The translations under genes and the position numbers were made by a program. Under the pieces are notes generated by a model, which saw only the letters and a list, made by a program, of their open reading frames with translations, was not told where the DNA came from and searched no databases. Below, one piece after another: positions 36,501-42,685 of a stretch of DNA of 64,000 nucleotides. Source of the stretch: Progne subis subis (taxonomy: Eukaryota > Chordata > Aves > Passeriformes > Hirundinidae); the NCBI GenBank assembly GCA_022316685.1, contig JAKJHU010000030.1, forward strand, positions 7,466,860-7,530,859, in the 5' to 3' direction. Position 1 is the stretch's first letter; every line of letters starts with the position of its first letter.

Positions 36501-39500
36501 AATTCACTTATTAGCTTCTCCAGATAAGTTAGTAAGATATACCTGCTTCCTTGTACCTGATTATCTGTCTCAGCTGGGGCTGTCTTGCCACCACTATGTA
36601 GTATTTTCTGTTGCTGAAGGAGTTCATGTTACTTGCTGTGTATGAGCATCTTGGTTTGAATGTTCAAAAAGTGTCTCAGTTGCCCTGTCAAAATATGGAG
36701 TTCTTAGATATGTCATATTTTTTTCGTATGTGTGTGAAACAAACTTTAGTGAAATCTCAGCTTACAGCCTTATCCCTAGGAATATCTATGAAGGTTTCAA
36801 GCCTTTGCCAAATCTTACCTGGGCTCCACACAAGAGGGGGAAAATCTATGTCTATTCACTGAGCAGCATATGTGGAAGGAGTGGCTCAGATGAGTTTTAC
36901 ATGCTCAGTCCTTCACCAGTGTAGTGGGAGTGGTGTTTTAAGTTGCTCTGTCTCATGTCATTAATGAAAAATGTCTGCATTTGACAGCAGTAACTTGATT
37001 TGCACTCTTTCTGTTCAAAACATATGAAAATTTAGCAGAGAGTCTTTCTCCTCTTCATGCAAGGATCTCCAATCGTAAAAATTAAGACAGTGGTAACCAA
37101 CTATGCTCTTTGATTATTAGTCACGGTAATTTTTATTTGTGAAGCTATTGATCTTTTTGAAAGAGGTCAATTTATTTTTAATGTCTTGTATATTCCTAGT
37201 ATATAGTCCTTTAAAACTGCTTTCCATTGCTGAAAAAGTCTCTAAGTACTTCATAGGAGAATGTGTCCAGGAATAGTACACTAGCAGTATGCTAAGATAT
37301 ATGCTATATATGCCCTCCAAAAATGTGTTCTGAGACCCCAGGTGGTTATTCATACCTTACTCTCCAGGATTGCTGCCTGTTTTCTAAGATTCTAGTTCAG
37401 ATAAAATCCTAAATGAGATTCAGCCATTTTGAAAAATGACAGAATTATGACTATAGTTTCTTGACGTTTGTTGAGCATACCTGCTCAGTCCTCTTTGGTA
37501 TTTGTTGTTCGGCTTGCTTTGTGTCTGATGTTTATGAAAGATACTGGAATTTGTTGTATCCTTGGTTCAGGCACTTTTCTTTTAAACTAGAATGAATTTC
37601 TTTCCTGGGTTGCTTCCCCTGAGACATGTTTCTTTGTTATTCATGATTATGAAGGCTGCGTTTTATTATGTTGGTAATAGGTTGAGTAAAGGAGCAAGTG
37701 TACCTTGTAACTTTTCATAGAGTTCCATTAAAGGCTGCTAAGCCTCACCCTACTGAATTTCTATTCAAAAACCTTTTCTATTCTTGCTTTCTTTTTCAGA
37801 TCAATTAATAATTTTGTTTAAATGGCAGTTAAAAAAAAAAAGGAAAAAAAATCCAAGCAAATCCACTGACTTTTACAAACTTTGTGTAAAAGCTGAGAAG
37901 TGCCTAGTTGGAATTTAAAGTCACTCGAATTGCCTGCTCCAGTCTGTTCTAGGAGATTCTTTAATAAATGTGTCCATGATATCTGTAGTTGCTTCATCAT
38001 TAAAATTGTTATGGATTGTGTATCTACTGGTATGTGCTTCTGTTAGTGAACTCTGACAGCCATTTAGAAAGAAAATGGTACCTGATTCCTGAACATGAGC
38101 CACTAAATAAGTGGTGGTCTAGAAATGGAATTAATGCACTTAACCACCTCAAGGACTGTCTAGTTTTATAAAAAGTCATTCTTCAGATGGTATGCACTGT
38201 AGAAGTGAGAGACATGGAACCTAGGACCTAATCTTAGTTATCCACCCTCATAGCTAGCCACAAAAATTAGATCTCATGGAAAAATCCTAGGGACTTTGCT
38301 TCTCAAGAAGTAAAAAAAATGTCGGGAAGCAAATTGCCCTTTTTCTGTAAGGCCTTATTCTTTTATTGTTGCTTATAGCGAAGAGGTGATCTTTCAAGGC
38401 TCAGCTTGAAGCGTATAGAACATATAGAGATTGTCAAATACTGATTCCTGAGGGTACTCAAAGCTCAACTGGACAAAACTGAGTCAACCTAATAGCTTCA
38501 GAATCAGTCCTCCACTGAGTAGGGAATTATATGGGAGACTGTCTGAGGTTCTTAGTAGCTAAATTTATTCCATAATTAGAAATAAAGCTTCTGATTCTCC
38601 TAAGTAAAATACATAAGGTTTTCTACATGGAATGTACTAGTTTTGTGTTTTACTGGATATACAGATAACATCCCTGAGAGGATTCAAGACAAACACTGGA
38701 GTAAGTGTTGTGTGAAAAGTTTACACATGTAGAGGCTGAAATGAGATAGTTTAGGTTTGACAAAACTCTGTTAATTTAACTGAAGGTTAATTCCTCTCAA
38801 GGAATGTCTGTTGTTAATGAAATCTTACATTTATCTTTTTTCTACTTCTATTTACTTACTAGATGTAGGGTCAGCCATAAGGATATTTATATGAAGTAAG
38901 GCATGTCAAAATACTTGAATGTAGTTTAGAATGTATGAATGTGCCAGAACTGCTGCAGAGTTTTTCAAAGAAAGACTTGAGCCCTTAAAAGAAGGTAGCA
39001 TACAGAGAACTCAAATAGTTTGAGGACTGAAAAATAATTGCAAGGGTTCCCATTGCTGGGAAATATGCATGTAGTTATTTAAATATGGAATATTATGTAT
39101 TTTACCAGCAGATTTTGTTATATTCATTGATTAAACTAAATTTGAATTCAGTATGGATTTTTATGCTAAAAAATGCTCTATTTAAGTTCACTTATCTGCA
39201 TGCACTAAGTACAGTCTAAGGTCACAAAGTGTTTGACAGAGAAAAGTGAACAGCCTGTTTTTGAAGTCTAGTCTACTGACCCAGATGCTTGAAATAACAA
39301 AAAGGAAAGTGTCTTATCTATCCTGTTTTTTAGCATTTGCATGTGCAAAGACAGTATGAAATAGGCATAAATGACTACAGTAATTATAAGTTCCTTCTGA
39401 CTCATCTTTGAATTTTAACCTTAACAGTTACGTGTAGTAGAACTACAGGTAGTAAAGATCGGCTAAACATTAAATACTGTCTTGAAGTTCAAATTCCCAT

Positions 39501-42500
39501 GCGTCCATCTAATCAGTAATGGGCTGAAAAAAGAAAAGTATAAAAACCTGTAGGGATTGATAACATTAGGAATTCGTATCAAGCCTACCTTGGACTAAAA
39601 ATATTTCCCCCCCCAAAATAATTGGGGGGGAAAAAAAAGTATCTTCTGGAAACAAGCAGGAAAACAAACAATTCATTTATTCATAATCACCTGATCTTCC
39701 CAAAAGCAAAAATATAGTAGTTTCTTTCTCTCTTAAGCCTGTTCTTGACATTAAGACAGTGGGATAGTAGAGAAATATCTTCCTGATGTTGGATCCTAGA
39801 TGTTGAATGAAATAAATACCTCTGCAAAAAATAAGTTTGGTCCAGTTTTCCTGTGAACTTGCATTAAAACAAGGGTCTGGAAACTTGTACCTCAGTTCAT
39901 GGATCTTCAAGTCTTTAGACTGAATTTGCTCTTTAACAGTTTGTCTGAAACTGATACAGGTCTCTGAAAAGTGAGCAGCTTTAGCTGACTGTGAAACTTC
40001 ATTTCATCCCCTTGTCAAGTGAGTTTAAAAATTGTTCCAGAGATTGAGCATTGGTCACATATATGTTCAAAGGTAATTCTTTCCACTGATGTAAATTTTA
40101 CATAAGTCAACTAACTAGTCAGTATAGTGATGTTTTGTTCTTAAAAATGGTAATATAAAGAAATAAAGTAGGAGTAATATGAGGAAATTTCTGTTAGTGC
40201 TGTGACTAAAGAAAGTTTGGTACACAAGTCCCACTTTTTGTCTGCTCTGTAGCAATGGAGTCAAAGCAATGACTTCTCAAATGTACAGTACTACCTGTAT
40301 CAAATTAATTGTTTGCTGCTGTGTATACTTTTTAAAAAATAGTAAGAGTTTATTGCAAGAGAATAATTCTTGAATACAACAAAATGTGAGCACATGCTAG
40401 CTCATGTCCAGATTTTCATCCATAAAATCCCTAAGCTGTTCTCTTCAGGGCTGCTCTCAGTGAGTTCATCTCAAAGTCTGTACTTAAGTTGGAGATGGTC
40501 CCAACCCAGGTACAGGACCTTGCACTTGGATTTGCTGAACTTCATGAGGTTCACACAGGCCAAGTTCTCAAGTTTGTCCAGGTCCCTCTGGACAGCATCC
40601 TGTCCTTCTGTTAAAATCTGTCTTTGTTGTAAGACAGGGTAACCAGTGCTTACCTGGTATTTGGACTGGAATTAATAAATCCTGTGGAAGATAACTCAGC
40701 TACAGCTAGGAGCTTGATGAAAATAGCGCTGTGAAGTGAAATAGGAGCTATGTAAGAAGGACCTTTTGATCTGAAATTTTGAATAAGTATAAATTGGTTT
40801 TGAGAGTTTTCTGAGTTTACTTTTTATCCATTAGATTTTTATTTCTTACTGTGCTCACATATTATTCAAGAAGAGTGCTCTTACTTTCTCTTGTACCACA
40901 AAGCACAATAGCGTATCTCCATGCACTCAGAACTGTGGTACAGTGAAATTCACAGAGCAAATTTCAAATTGACAGTATTTACATCCTGATTTATCAGTTA
41001 CTATCATTAGAGTTTCTTGGATTCTGTGTAGTTTCTCTGAAGCGTTTCTTGCTCTGATGTATTTTTGCTACAGGTTTTTGGTGCACTAGCATCTGAACCA
41101 TTTAAAGTGAGTGACGGCTTTTATGGCACTGGGGAAACCTTTATGTTCACTTTTTCTCCAGATTTTGAAGTAAGTAGTAATGACTTTGTATGCTTTTGCT
41201 CCCTTCCCCACCACCCCGAGTACATGATCTTGCAATACTTAAGGAATAAATCTAACTGTAAATCAGAAATATATTACAAGTTGGCCCCAAAAAAAGTCAT
41301 CACACTAGTTTTGTCATGGAATCTTTAAGTGCACAGTGAATTGGTAGTGTTTGCATGCTGAAGAACGCGTGCTGAAGATTTTTCTACTGTTGAAATTCTT
41401 CTAGATGTCTGAAAGTTCACAAACTACATCCTTTTTAGGGGCACGTCATCTAATCTAAGCATATTTTCTTGGTATTTTTCATTGTGTAGGAGTTTTGGTG
41501 CTTGAAGACAACCTGGTTTAGAATGGTCTTGTTTTAATTAGCATAAAACCTCAGAGAATTGTCTGCATCTATCCGTTTCCTGAATTTTCTGTGTCAACTT
41601 CATTAAACTGGCCTCTAGCCACCCATAGTCAGTCTTTACTGATGGTTGGTTTCCCTTCTGCCCAAATGAAAAGTTCAGATATTTTTACTTGCTAGTCTGT
41701 TTTGGTTTTTGTTTTTTTTTTTTTTTTCCTTAGGTTTTTAAATGGACAGGAGACAACATGTTTTTCATTAAAGGAGACATGGACTCTCTTGCTTTTGGTG
41801 GAGGAGGGTAAGTTACAAGTAGAATATGTTAAAAATATTTGTCTGGTCACCTTTGGAAAGAAAAATTGGAATTCACTTCAATTTGGTAGCTCAGGACTCA
41901 ACAGTTACCAGTTAAGAAACTGTAGTATGTCAGGTGTTTGGCTTCTGATGCTGACAGGAGGTTTGTCTTCCCCACAGAGTGGCATAAGGTTTCAGCCATG
42001 CAAAATTATGAGTCCTTCCATGTTTGACTTGTATGTGTCTTCCTGTATTCAGAATGGACACAAGATGATTGTGAAAGGATGTAAATGGGAAAATTATTTA
42101 TAACTAGAAGGGGCCTGAATTGAAACTGAATCATCCCAAAACATGCCAGGGTCTCCAGAAATCATACATTGTCTTGTTCTGGTTTTTTTCTGTCCATGCA
42201 GGTGCATATGCTTCTGGAATGTTTTCCTTATTTGTTTTCAGCATTCTCTTTTACATATAAAAATGCTATTATGTCATCCCTTTAATAAAAAATGGAAAAG
42301 GCTGAAAACCAAGGAATTCTAGTTAGCTTATTTCAGAATGTCTGCAAAAGGGATATTCCAAAATTAATAATAAATAATAAAAAAATATAAAGTCCTTGTA
42401 GCATAAATTTATTAAGAGCAATGAGGTACTTTTGTTAAAAACTAATTCTTTAATTCCTTCTCATTTCTAAATTTTGAATGAAAAATACATTGATAAATTC

Positions 42501-42685
42501 AGTGCTTACTCCCTCAGTCCTTTGCTTTAATACATTGTCTGTCTTGCAGAGGAGAATTTGCTCTTTGGCTTGATGGTGATCTCTACCATGGAAGAAGTCA
42601 TTCATGTAAAACATTTGGGAATCACACACTTTCTAAGCGAGAAGACTTCACTATTCAAGACATAGAAATATGGGCTTTTGAATAA
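354..42685 (+). CDS. OXR1: OXR1, 3' part of the coding sequence (10 exons, spliced)
   Basis: Oxidation resistance protein 1. Ten exons joined at GT-AG sites give one uninterrupted frame of 1968 nt (655 residues plus stop) when the first exon is read in phase 0; phases agree at every junction. The product matches vertebrate OXR1 throughout: GRAM-like segment, acidic Ser/Thr-rich linker, a conserved middle segment ([35 protein letters not shown]) and a C-terminal TLDc domain ending DIEIWAFE. The paralogue NCOA7 is excluded by the linker and by TLDc residues such as [19 protein letters not shown]. Known biology: OXR1 protects cells from oxidative damage and is important in neurons; TLDc proteins bind the V-ATPase and influence its assembly. 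The upstream exons (LysM domain and N-terminus) lie left of the window. Confidence 0.97.
539..3737 (+). other. OXR1 intron, 3.2 kb
   Basis: AT-rich single-copy-looking sequence. Open frames of up to about 97 codons (1,535-1,822 and 2,267-2,527 on the - strand; 3,379-3,672 on the + strand) match nothing I recognise. No CR1 copy is visible. Confidence 0.8.
3738..4522 (+). CDS. OXR1: OXR1 exon: large acidic, serine-rich linker
   Basis: A 785-nt exon, acceptor tttgctcaacag, donor GAAG|gtgagt. The first base completes ATA (Ile); then [10 protein letters not shown] follows. The first half is nearly invariant in vertebrate OXR1 ([40 protein letters not shown]). The second half is more divergent, rich in Ser, Glu, Lys and Gln, and ends with the conserved [20 protein letters not shown], which looks like a short charged helix. 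No enzymatic motif is visible and the region is probably disordered. The strong constraint on the acidic first half suggests a binding or phosphorylation role, but that is inference. An overlapping - strand frame at 3585-4241 is a shadow. Confidence 0.96.
4523..8382 (+). other. OXR1 intron, 3.9 kb
   Basis: AT-rich. It contains a T/G-rich low-complexity tract (about 5,576-5,655), a run of A at 5,799-5,812, a small alternating TA/TG stretch near 5,958-5,975 and an A-rich patch at 6,075-6,115. No coding or RNA gene was recognised. Confidence 0.8.
8383..8551 (+). CDS. OXR1: OXR1 exon: conserved middle segment, part 1
   Basis: 169 nt, acceptor ctttattaatag, donor GAAAG|gtaaga; enters and leaves in split codons that match both neighbours (G|GT = Gly; AG|G = Arg). 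It encodes [15 protein letters not shown], then [20 protein letters not shown] and [10 protein letters not shown]. This basic, highly conserved segment precedes the TLDc domain only in long OXR1 isoforms and in NCOA7; the short isoform omits it. The DNA is almost free of synonymous ambiguity compared with mammalian OXR1 proteins, so the call is firm. Its biochemical role is not evident from sequence. Confidence 0.96.
8552..11691 (+). other. OXR1 intron, 3.1 kb
   Basis: It contains a probable very old CR1-like piece at about 9,285-9,470 and a short local duplication at 10,894-10,930. The 81-codon frame at 10,664-10,909 has no recognisable homology. Otherwise nothing. Confidence 0.75.
9285..9470 (+). 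mobile_element. Possible decayed CR1 fragment
   Basis: The order of words resembles the sense CR1 3' region: a gttggagagagtccggagag stretch, then a gggttctttaatctaaag segment where CR1 usually has ggttgttcagcctg, then ggggaaaaggtgg. Similarity is weak and the ends are uncertain. Confidence 0.3.
11692..11854 (+). CDS. OXR1: OXR1 exon: conserved middle segment, part 2
   Basis: 163 nt, acceptor acctttctag, donor TGGGAG|gtaagg. Translation [19 protein letters not shown], then an [10 protein letters not shown] stretch and an acidic tail ending ATKEWE. The FFIQWSPE core is shared by OXR1 and NCOA7; the acidic tail varies between species. The exon ends on a codon boundary (phase 0). That is why the downstream exon at 29,788 can be joined either to this exon or to the alternative first exon at 20,379. 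Between this exon and the next lies the largest intron of the window, about 17.9 kb. Confidence 0.95.
14760..14861 (+). repeat. 102-nt tract of only G and T
   Basis: Every base from 14,760 to 14,861 is G or T, organised as irregular TTTTG and TTTG units. The RNA of OXR1 would carry a 102-nt U/G-only stretch. Frames through it encode Phe/Leu/Cys/Gly-rich pseudo-membrane peptides, which are artefacts. Confidence 0.9.
18230..18430. promoter_or_regulatory. GC-richer patch with CAGCTG boxes, candidate regulatory element
   Basis: In AT-rich surroundings this 200-bp patch is GC-rich. It contains a 16-bp perfect palindrome (ctggcactagtgccag, 18,283-18,298), several CAGCTG E-boxes (for example gagcagctgccag and gggcagctgctg) and a partial MARE-like sequence (ggactcagcagc). 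It lies about 2 kb upstream of the alternative OXR1 first exon. Function is inferred only. Confidence 0.3.
20100..20378 (+). promoter_or_regulatory. OXR1: Putative internal OXR1 promoter and 5' leader of the short isoform
   Basis: About eleven CpG dinucleotides fall within 20,101-20,300 (for example aacgctcgctc and cacggcgtcgtgg), clearly more than the surrounding AT-rich intron. The patch ends less than 100 bp before the alternative first coding exon. No TATA box is obvious, as is usual for CpG-type promoters. A possible donor (CAG|gtacag at about 20,294) and an acceptor-like tttttag (about 20,354) could split the leader, but this is not needed to explain the coding exon. Assignment as a promoter is inference from position and base composition. 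Confidence 0.5.
20379..20444 (+). CDS. OXR1: OXR1 alternative first coding exon (short TLDc isoform)
   Basis: ATG at 20,379 opens 22 codons, beginning [19 protein letters not shown] and ending CTL, followed by a usable donor CTG|gtaatt. This matches the N-terminus of the short mammalian OXR1 isoform, recalled as [15 protein letters not shown], which continues directly into VVSVAEYH. The exon ends in phase 0 and the exon at 29,788 starts in phase 0 with GTA GTG TCA, so the join is in frame. The resulting protein is 243 residues by my count. An in-frame TAG at 20,352-20,354, 27 nt upstream of the ATG, and a purine at -3 support this start. A longer open frame in another phase (20,203-20,448) overlaps the site and hides it. 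Confidence 0.88.
21121..21150. repeat. Perfect 12-bp inverted repeat with 6-nt loop
   Basis: Arms ttagactctcct (21,121-21,132) and aggagagtctaa (21,139-21,150) around tgtgac. A stable intronic hairpin is possible. Confidence 0.9.
21217..21297 (+). repeat. T/G-rich low-complexity tract
   Basis: Poly-T runs interrupted by G clusters; 21,227-21,297 contains only G and T. Similar in style to 14,760-14,861. Confidence 0.85.
23060..23575 (+). mobile_element. CR1 LINE 3' end, sense orientation
   Basis: Contains the standard order of avian CR1 3' sequence: gtccagagggggg-ccacgaag, gatccagggggctg, tgaagacaggctgagagagt, ggagagaaggctctgggg, gagggggacttttcacatag, gacaaaggaaaatgg, atccctggaagtgttcaagg, ggctggatggggcttggag, and a tail with aaggtctgttccaacctg. 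The final part of the reverse transcriptase frame is visible but broken. It is a 5'-truncated copy, as is typical of CR1. It is inserted in the large OXR1 intron in the direction of OXR1 transcription. Confidence 0.95.
25444..25461 (+). repeat. G13 homopolymer followed by G4
   Basis: A run of 13 G (25,444-25,456), one C and four G, followed by tggtg. It could form quadruplex or slipped structures in DNA or in OXR1 pre-mRNA. Confidence 0.85.
26006..26870 (-). mobile_element. CR1 LINE, antisense to OXR1, with remnant of ORF2 C-terminus
   Basis: The + strand shows reverse-complement CR1 from its 3' end (aaaaggacccataaggatca, then tccagtccagcttgtc) to the end of the polymerase frame near 26,870 (gctgtatcatctgcaa). 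The - strand encodes CR1 ORF2-like peptides such as [14 protein letters not shown] and [19 protein letters not shown], but frameshifts break them up. The length is about 865 bp, so it is 5'-truncated and inactive. Confidence 0.95.
27199..27232. repeat. Perfect 12-bp inverted repeat with 10-nt loop
   Basis: Arms atgaatccgcat (27,199-27,210) and atgcggattcat (27,221-27,232) are exact reverse complements separated by ctattatgaa. It could form a hairpin in DNA or RNA. Confidence 0.9.
28800..29050 (-). pseudogene. Decayed Myb/SANT-like domain fragment
   Basis: On the - strand a frame from 28,976 reads [19 protein letters not shown], then [14 protein letters not shown]. The pattern of basic helix, K-E-D-N, Ser run, T-C-P-Y-Y-x-E and I-L resembles the C-terminal half of the Myb/SANT-like DNA-binding domains found in ZSCAN/MSANTD and Harbinger-associated proteins. 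Just upstream, in another frame, lies [15 protein letters not shown], followed by two adjacent stops and EHIK, fitting the preceding helix of the same domain with a frameshift. No promoter or intact gene is visible, so it is treated as a relic of a retrocopy or DNA transposon. The family call is from memory of motifs. Confidence 0.42.
29788..29868 (+). CDS. OXR1: OXR1 exon: first exon common to long and short isoforms
   Basis: 81 nt, exactly 27 codons, encoding [18 protein letters not shown] then LRTLCRRLQ. The acceptor is a pyrimidine-rich tract ending tattcag. The donor is CAG|gtgccc, poor at positions +4 to +6. Reading through it would add VPSSVV and a stop. The segment forms a helical lead-in to the TLDc domain. 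It accepts either the 11,854 donor (long form) or the 20,444 donor (short form), both in phase 0. Confidence 0.95.
29869..33173 (+). other. OXR1 intron, 3.3 kb
   Basis: AT-rich. It contains a run of A at 30,842-30,856, a perfect 11-bp hairpin (31,335-31,359) and a T/G-rich tract at about 31,904-31,947. No gene was recognised. Confidence 0.8.
31335..31359. repeat. Perfect 11-bp inverted repeat with 3-nt loop
   Basis: Arms attattcatgt (31,335-31,345) and acatgaataat (31,349-31,359) flank ttt. A 25-nt snapback hairpin. Confidence 0.9.
33174..33299 (+). CDS. OXR1: OXR1 exon: TLDc lead-in
   Basis: 126 nt (42 codons, phase 0 at both ends), acceptor attctttttgtag, donor GAAAAG|gtatgt. It encodes [11 protein letters not shown], a variable stretch, then [19 protein letters not shown]. 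The conserved NLSDPSELL motif precedes the TLDc core in vertebrate OXR1. Because its length is a multiple of three, skipping it would not shift the frame, although it would remove part of the domain entry. Confidence 0.95.
33300..35377 (+). other. OXR1 intron, 2.1 kb, mostly CR1
   Basis: About two thirds of this intron is a single antisense CR1 copy (33,425-34,800). The flanks are plain AT-rich sequence. Confidence 0.85.
33425..34800 (-). mobile_element. CR1 LINE, antisense, about 1.4 kb with reverse-transcriptase remnant
   Basis: Collinear with reverse-complement avian CR1 from close to the 3' end (gaccactgagttcaactgtt, ctgccaagtcaaccactaaa) through the 3' UTR and into the polymerase region (ggtggatcccatctggcacc near 34,740). 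On the - strand, 34,226-34,459 encodes [20 protein letters not shown], then [17 protein letters not shown], the conserved post-catalytic part of the CR1 reverse transcriptase. The catalytic YADD box itself is not identifiable. Scattered frameshifts show the copy is dead. Confidence 0.96.
35378..35530 (+). CDS. OXR1: OXR1 exon: TLDc domain, N-terminal part
   Basis: 153 nt (51 codons, phase 0 at both ends), acceptor cttgttaatag, donor GGACAG|gtaggt. It encodes [20 protein letters not shown], then [13 protein letters not shown] and [13 protein letters not shown]. The YPW...Y(S/G)T..HG.SLKTLYR signature is the classic start of a TLDc domain. Here the mammalian HGTSLKTLYR reads [10 protein letters not shown], a mild change. 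Downstream lies a 5.5-kb intron containing the putative antisense retrocopy and a CR1 fragment. Confidence 0.97.
35765..38880 (-). pseudogene. Probable decayed retrocopy of an unidentified protein, antisense in an OXR1 intron
   Basis: On the - strand a chain of protein-like segments runs in one direction with frameshifts and stops between them. From 5' to 3': [20 protein letters not shown] (about 38,750), [20 protein letters not shown] (about 38,500), [18 protein letters not shown] (about 37,970), [20 protein letters not shown] (about 37,570), [20 protein letters not shown] (about 36,490), and a 3' open frame of about 90 codons with [20 protein letters not shown] and ending ALSALK, stop. An A-rich sequence (TAATAAAATTAAATTAA) follows the stop directly, which would fit a decayed poly(A) tail. 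No introns are evident. I could not name the parent gene. The composition is unlike the surrounding intron, but chance cannot be excluded without a search. Confidence 0.4.
39604..39633. repeat. C8 / G7 inverted homopolymer pair
   Basis: tttcccccccc (39,604-39,614) and gggggggaaa (39,624-39,633) face each other across aaaataatt. The arms are complementary except for one C. Confidence 0.85.
40490..40612 (-). mobile_element. CR1 LINE fragment, antisense
   Basis: The + strand shows ccaacccaggtacaggacct, tgcacttggatttgctgaac, ttcatgaggttcacacaggc and aggtccctctggacagcatc, the reverse complement of the CR1 region around the end of ORF2. About 120 bp long. Confidence 0.88.
41074..41169 (+). CDS. 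OXR1: OXR1 exon: TLDc domain, middle
   Basis: 96 nt (32 codons, phase 0 at both ends), acceptor tttttgctacag, donor TTTGAA|gtaagt. It encodes [20 protein letters not shown], then [12 protein letters not shown]. The FGA(Y/L)A..P....D.(F/Y)YGTGE(S/T)F.(F/Y)TF.P motif is diagnostic of TLDc proteins; the GTGETF turn is nearly invariant. It joins directly to the next exon (VFKWTGDN) across a short 564-bp intron. Confidence 0.97.
41170..41733 (+). other. OXR1 intron, 564 bp
   Basis: A short intron between two TLDc exons. It ends in a T-rich tract immediately before the acceptor; nothing else is seen. Confidence 0.9.
41734..41807 (+). CDS. OXR1: OXR1 exon: TLDc domain, glycine-loop exon
   Basis: 74 nt, acceptor preceded by a long T tract and ending ttccttag, donor GGAGG|gtaagt. 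It encodes [19 protein letters not shown] then AFGGGG, with the last Gly codon split across the junction. The (K/R)W(T/S)G.N..F......SL.(F/L)GGGG pattern is the conserved glycine-rich loop of the TLDc fold. Reading past the donor gives an open frame to about 42,103 that resembles nothing and is intronic. Confidence 0.97.
41808..42549 (+). other. OXR1 intron, 742 bp
   Basis: An AT-rich short intron with an A/T-rich patch near 42,360-42,390. No other feature. Confidence 0.9.
42550..42685 (+). CDS. OXR1: OXR1 terminal coding exon: TLDc C-terminus and stop
   Basis: Acceptor gtcttgcag. The first base completes the split Gly codon; then [33 protein letters not shown] and [11 protein letters not shown], stop TAA at 42,683-42,685. 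G.(F)ALWLD.DL..G.S..C.TF.N..LS....F.I.D.E(I/V)W.F is the invariant C-terminal half of the TLDc domain. The protein ends at the usual position for OXR1. Confidence 0.98.

Larger units (their letters stand above)
35531..41073 (+). other. OXR1 intron, 5.5 kb
   Basis: It holds the putative antisense retrocopy (35,765-38,880), a C8/G7 inverted pair (39,604-39,633) and a small antisense CR1 piece (40,490-40,612). The remainder is AT-rich. Confidence 0.8.
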
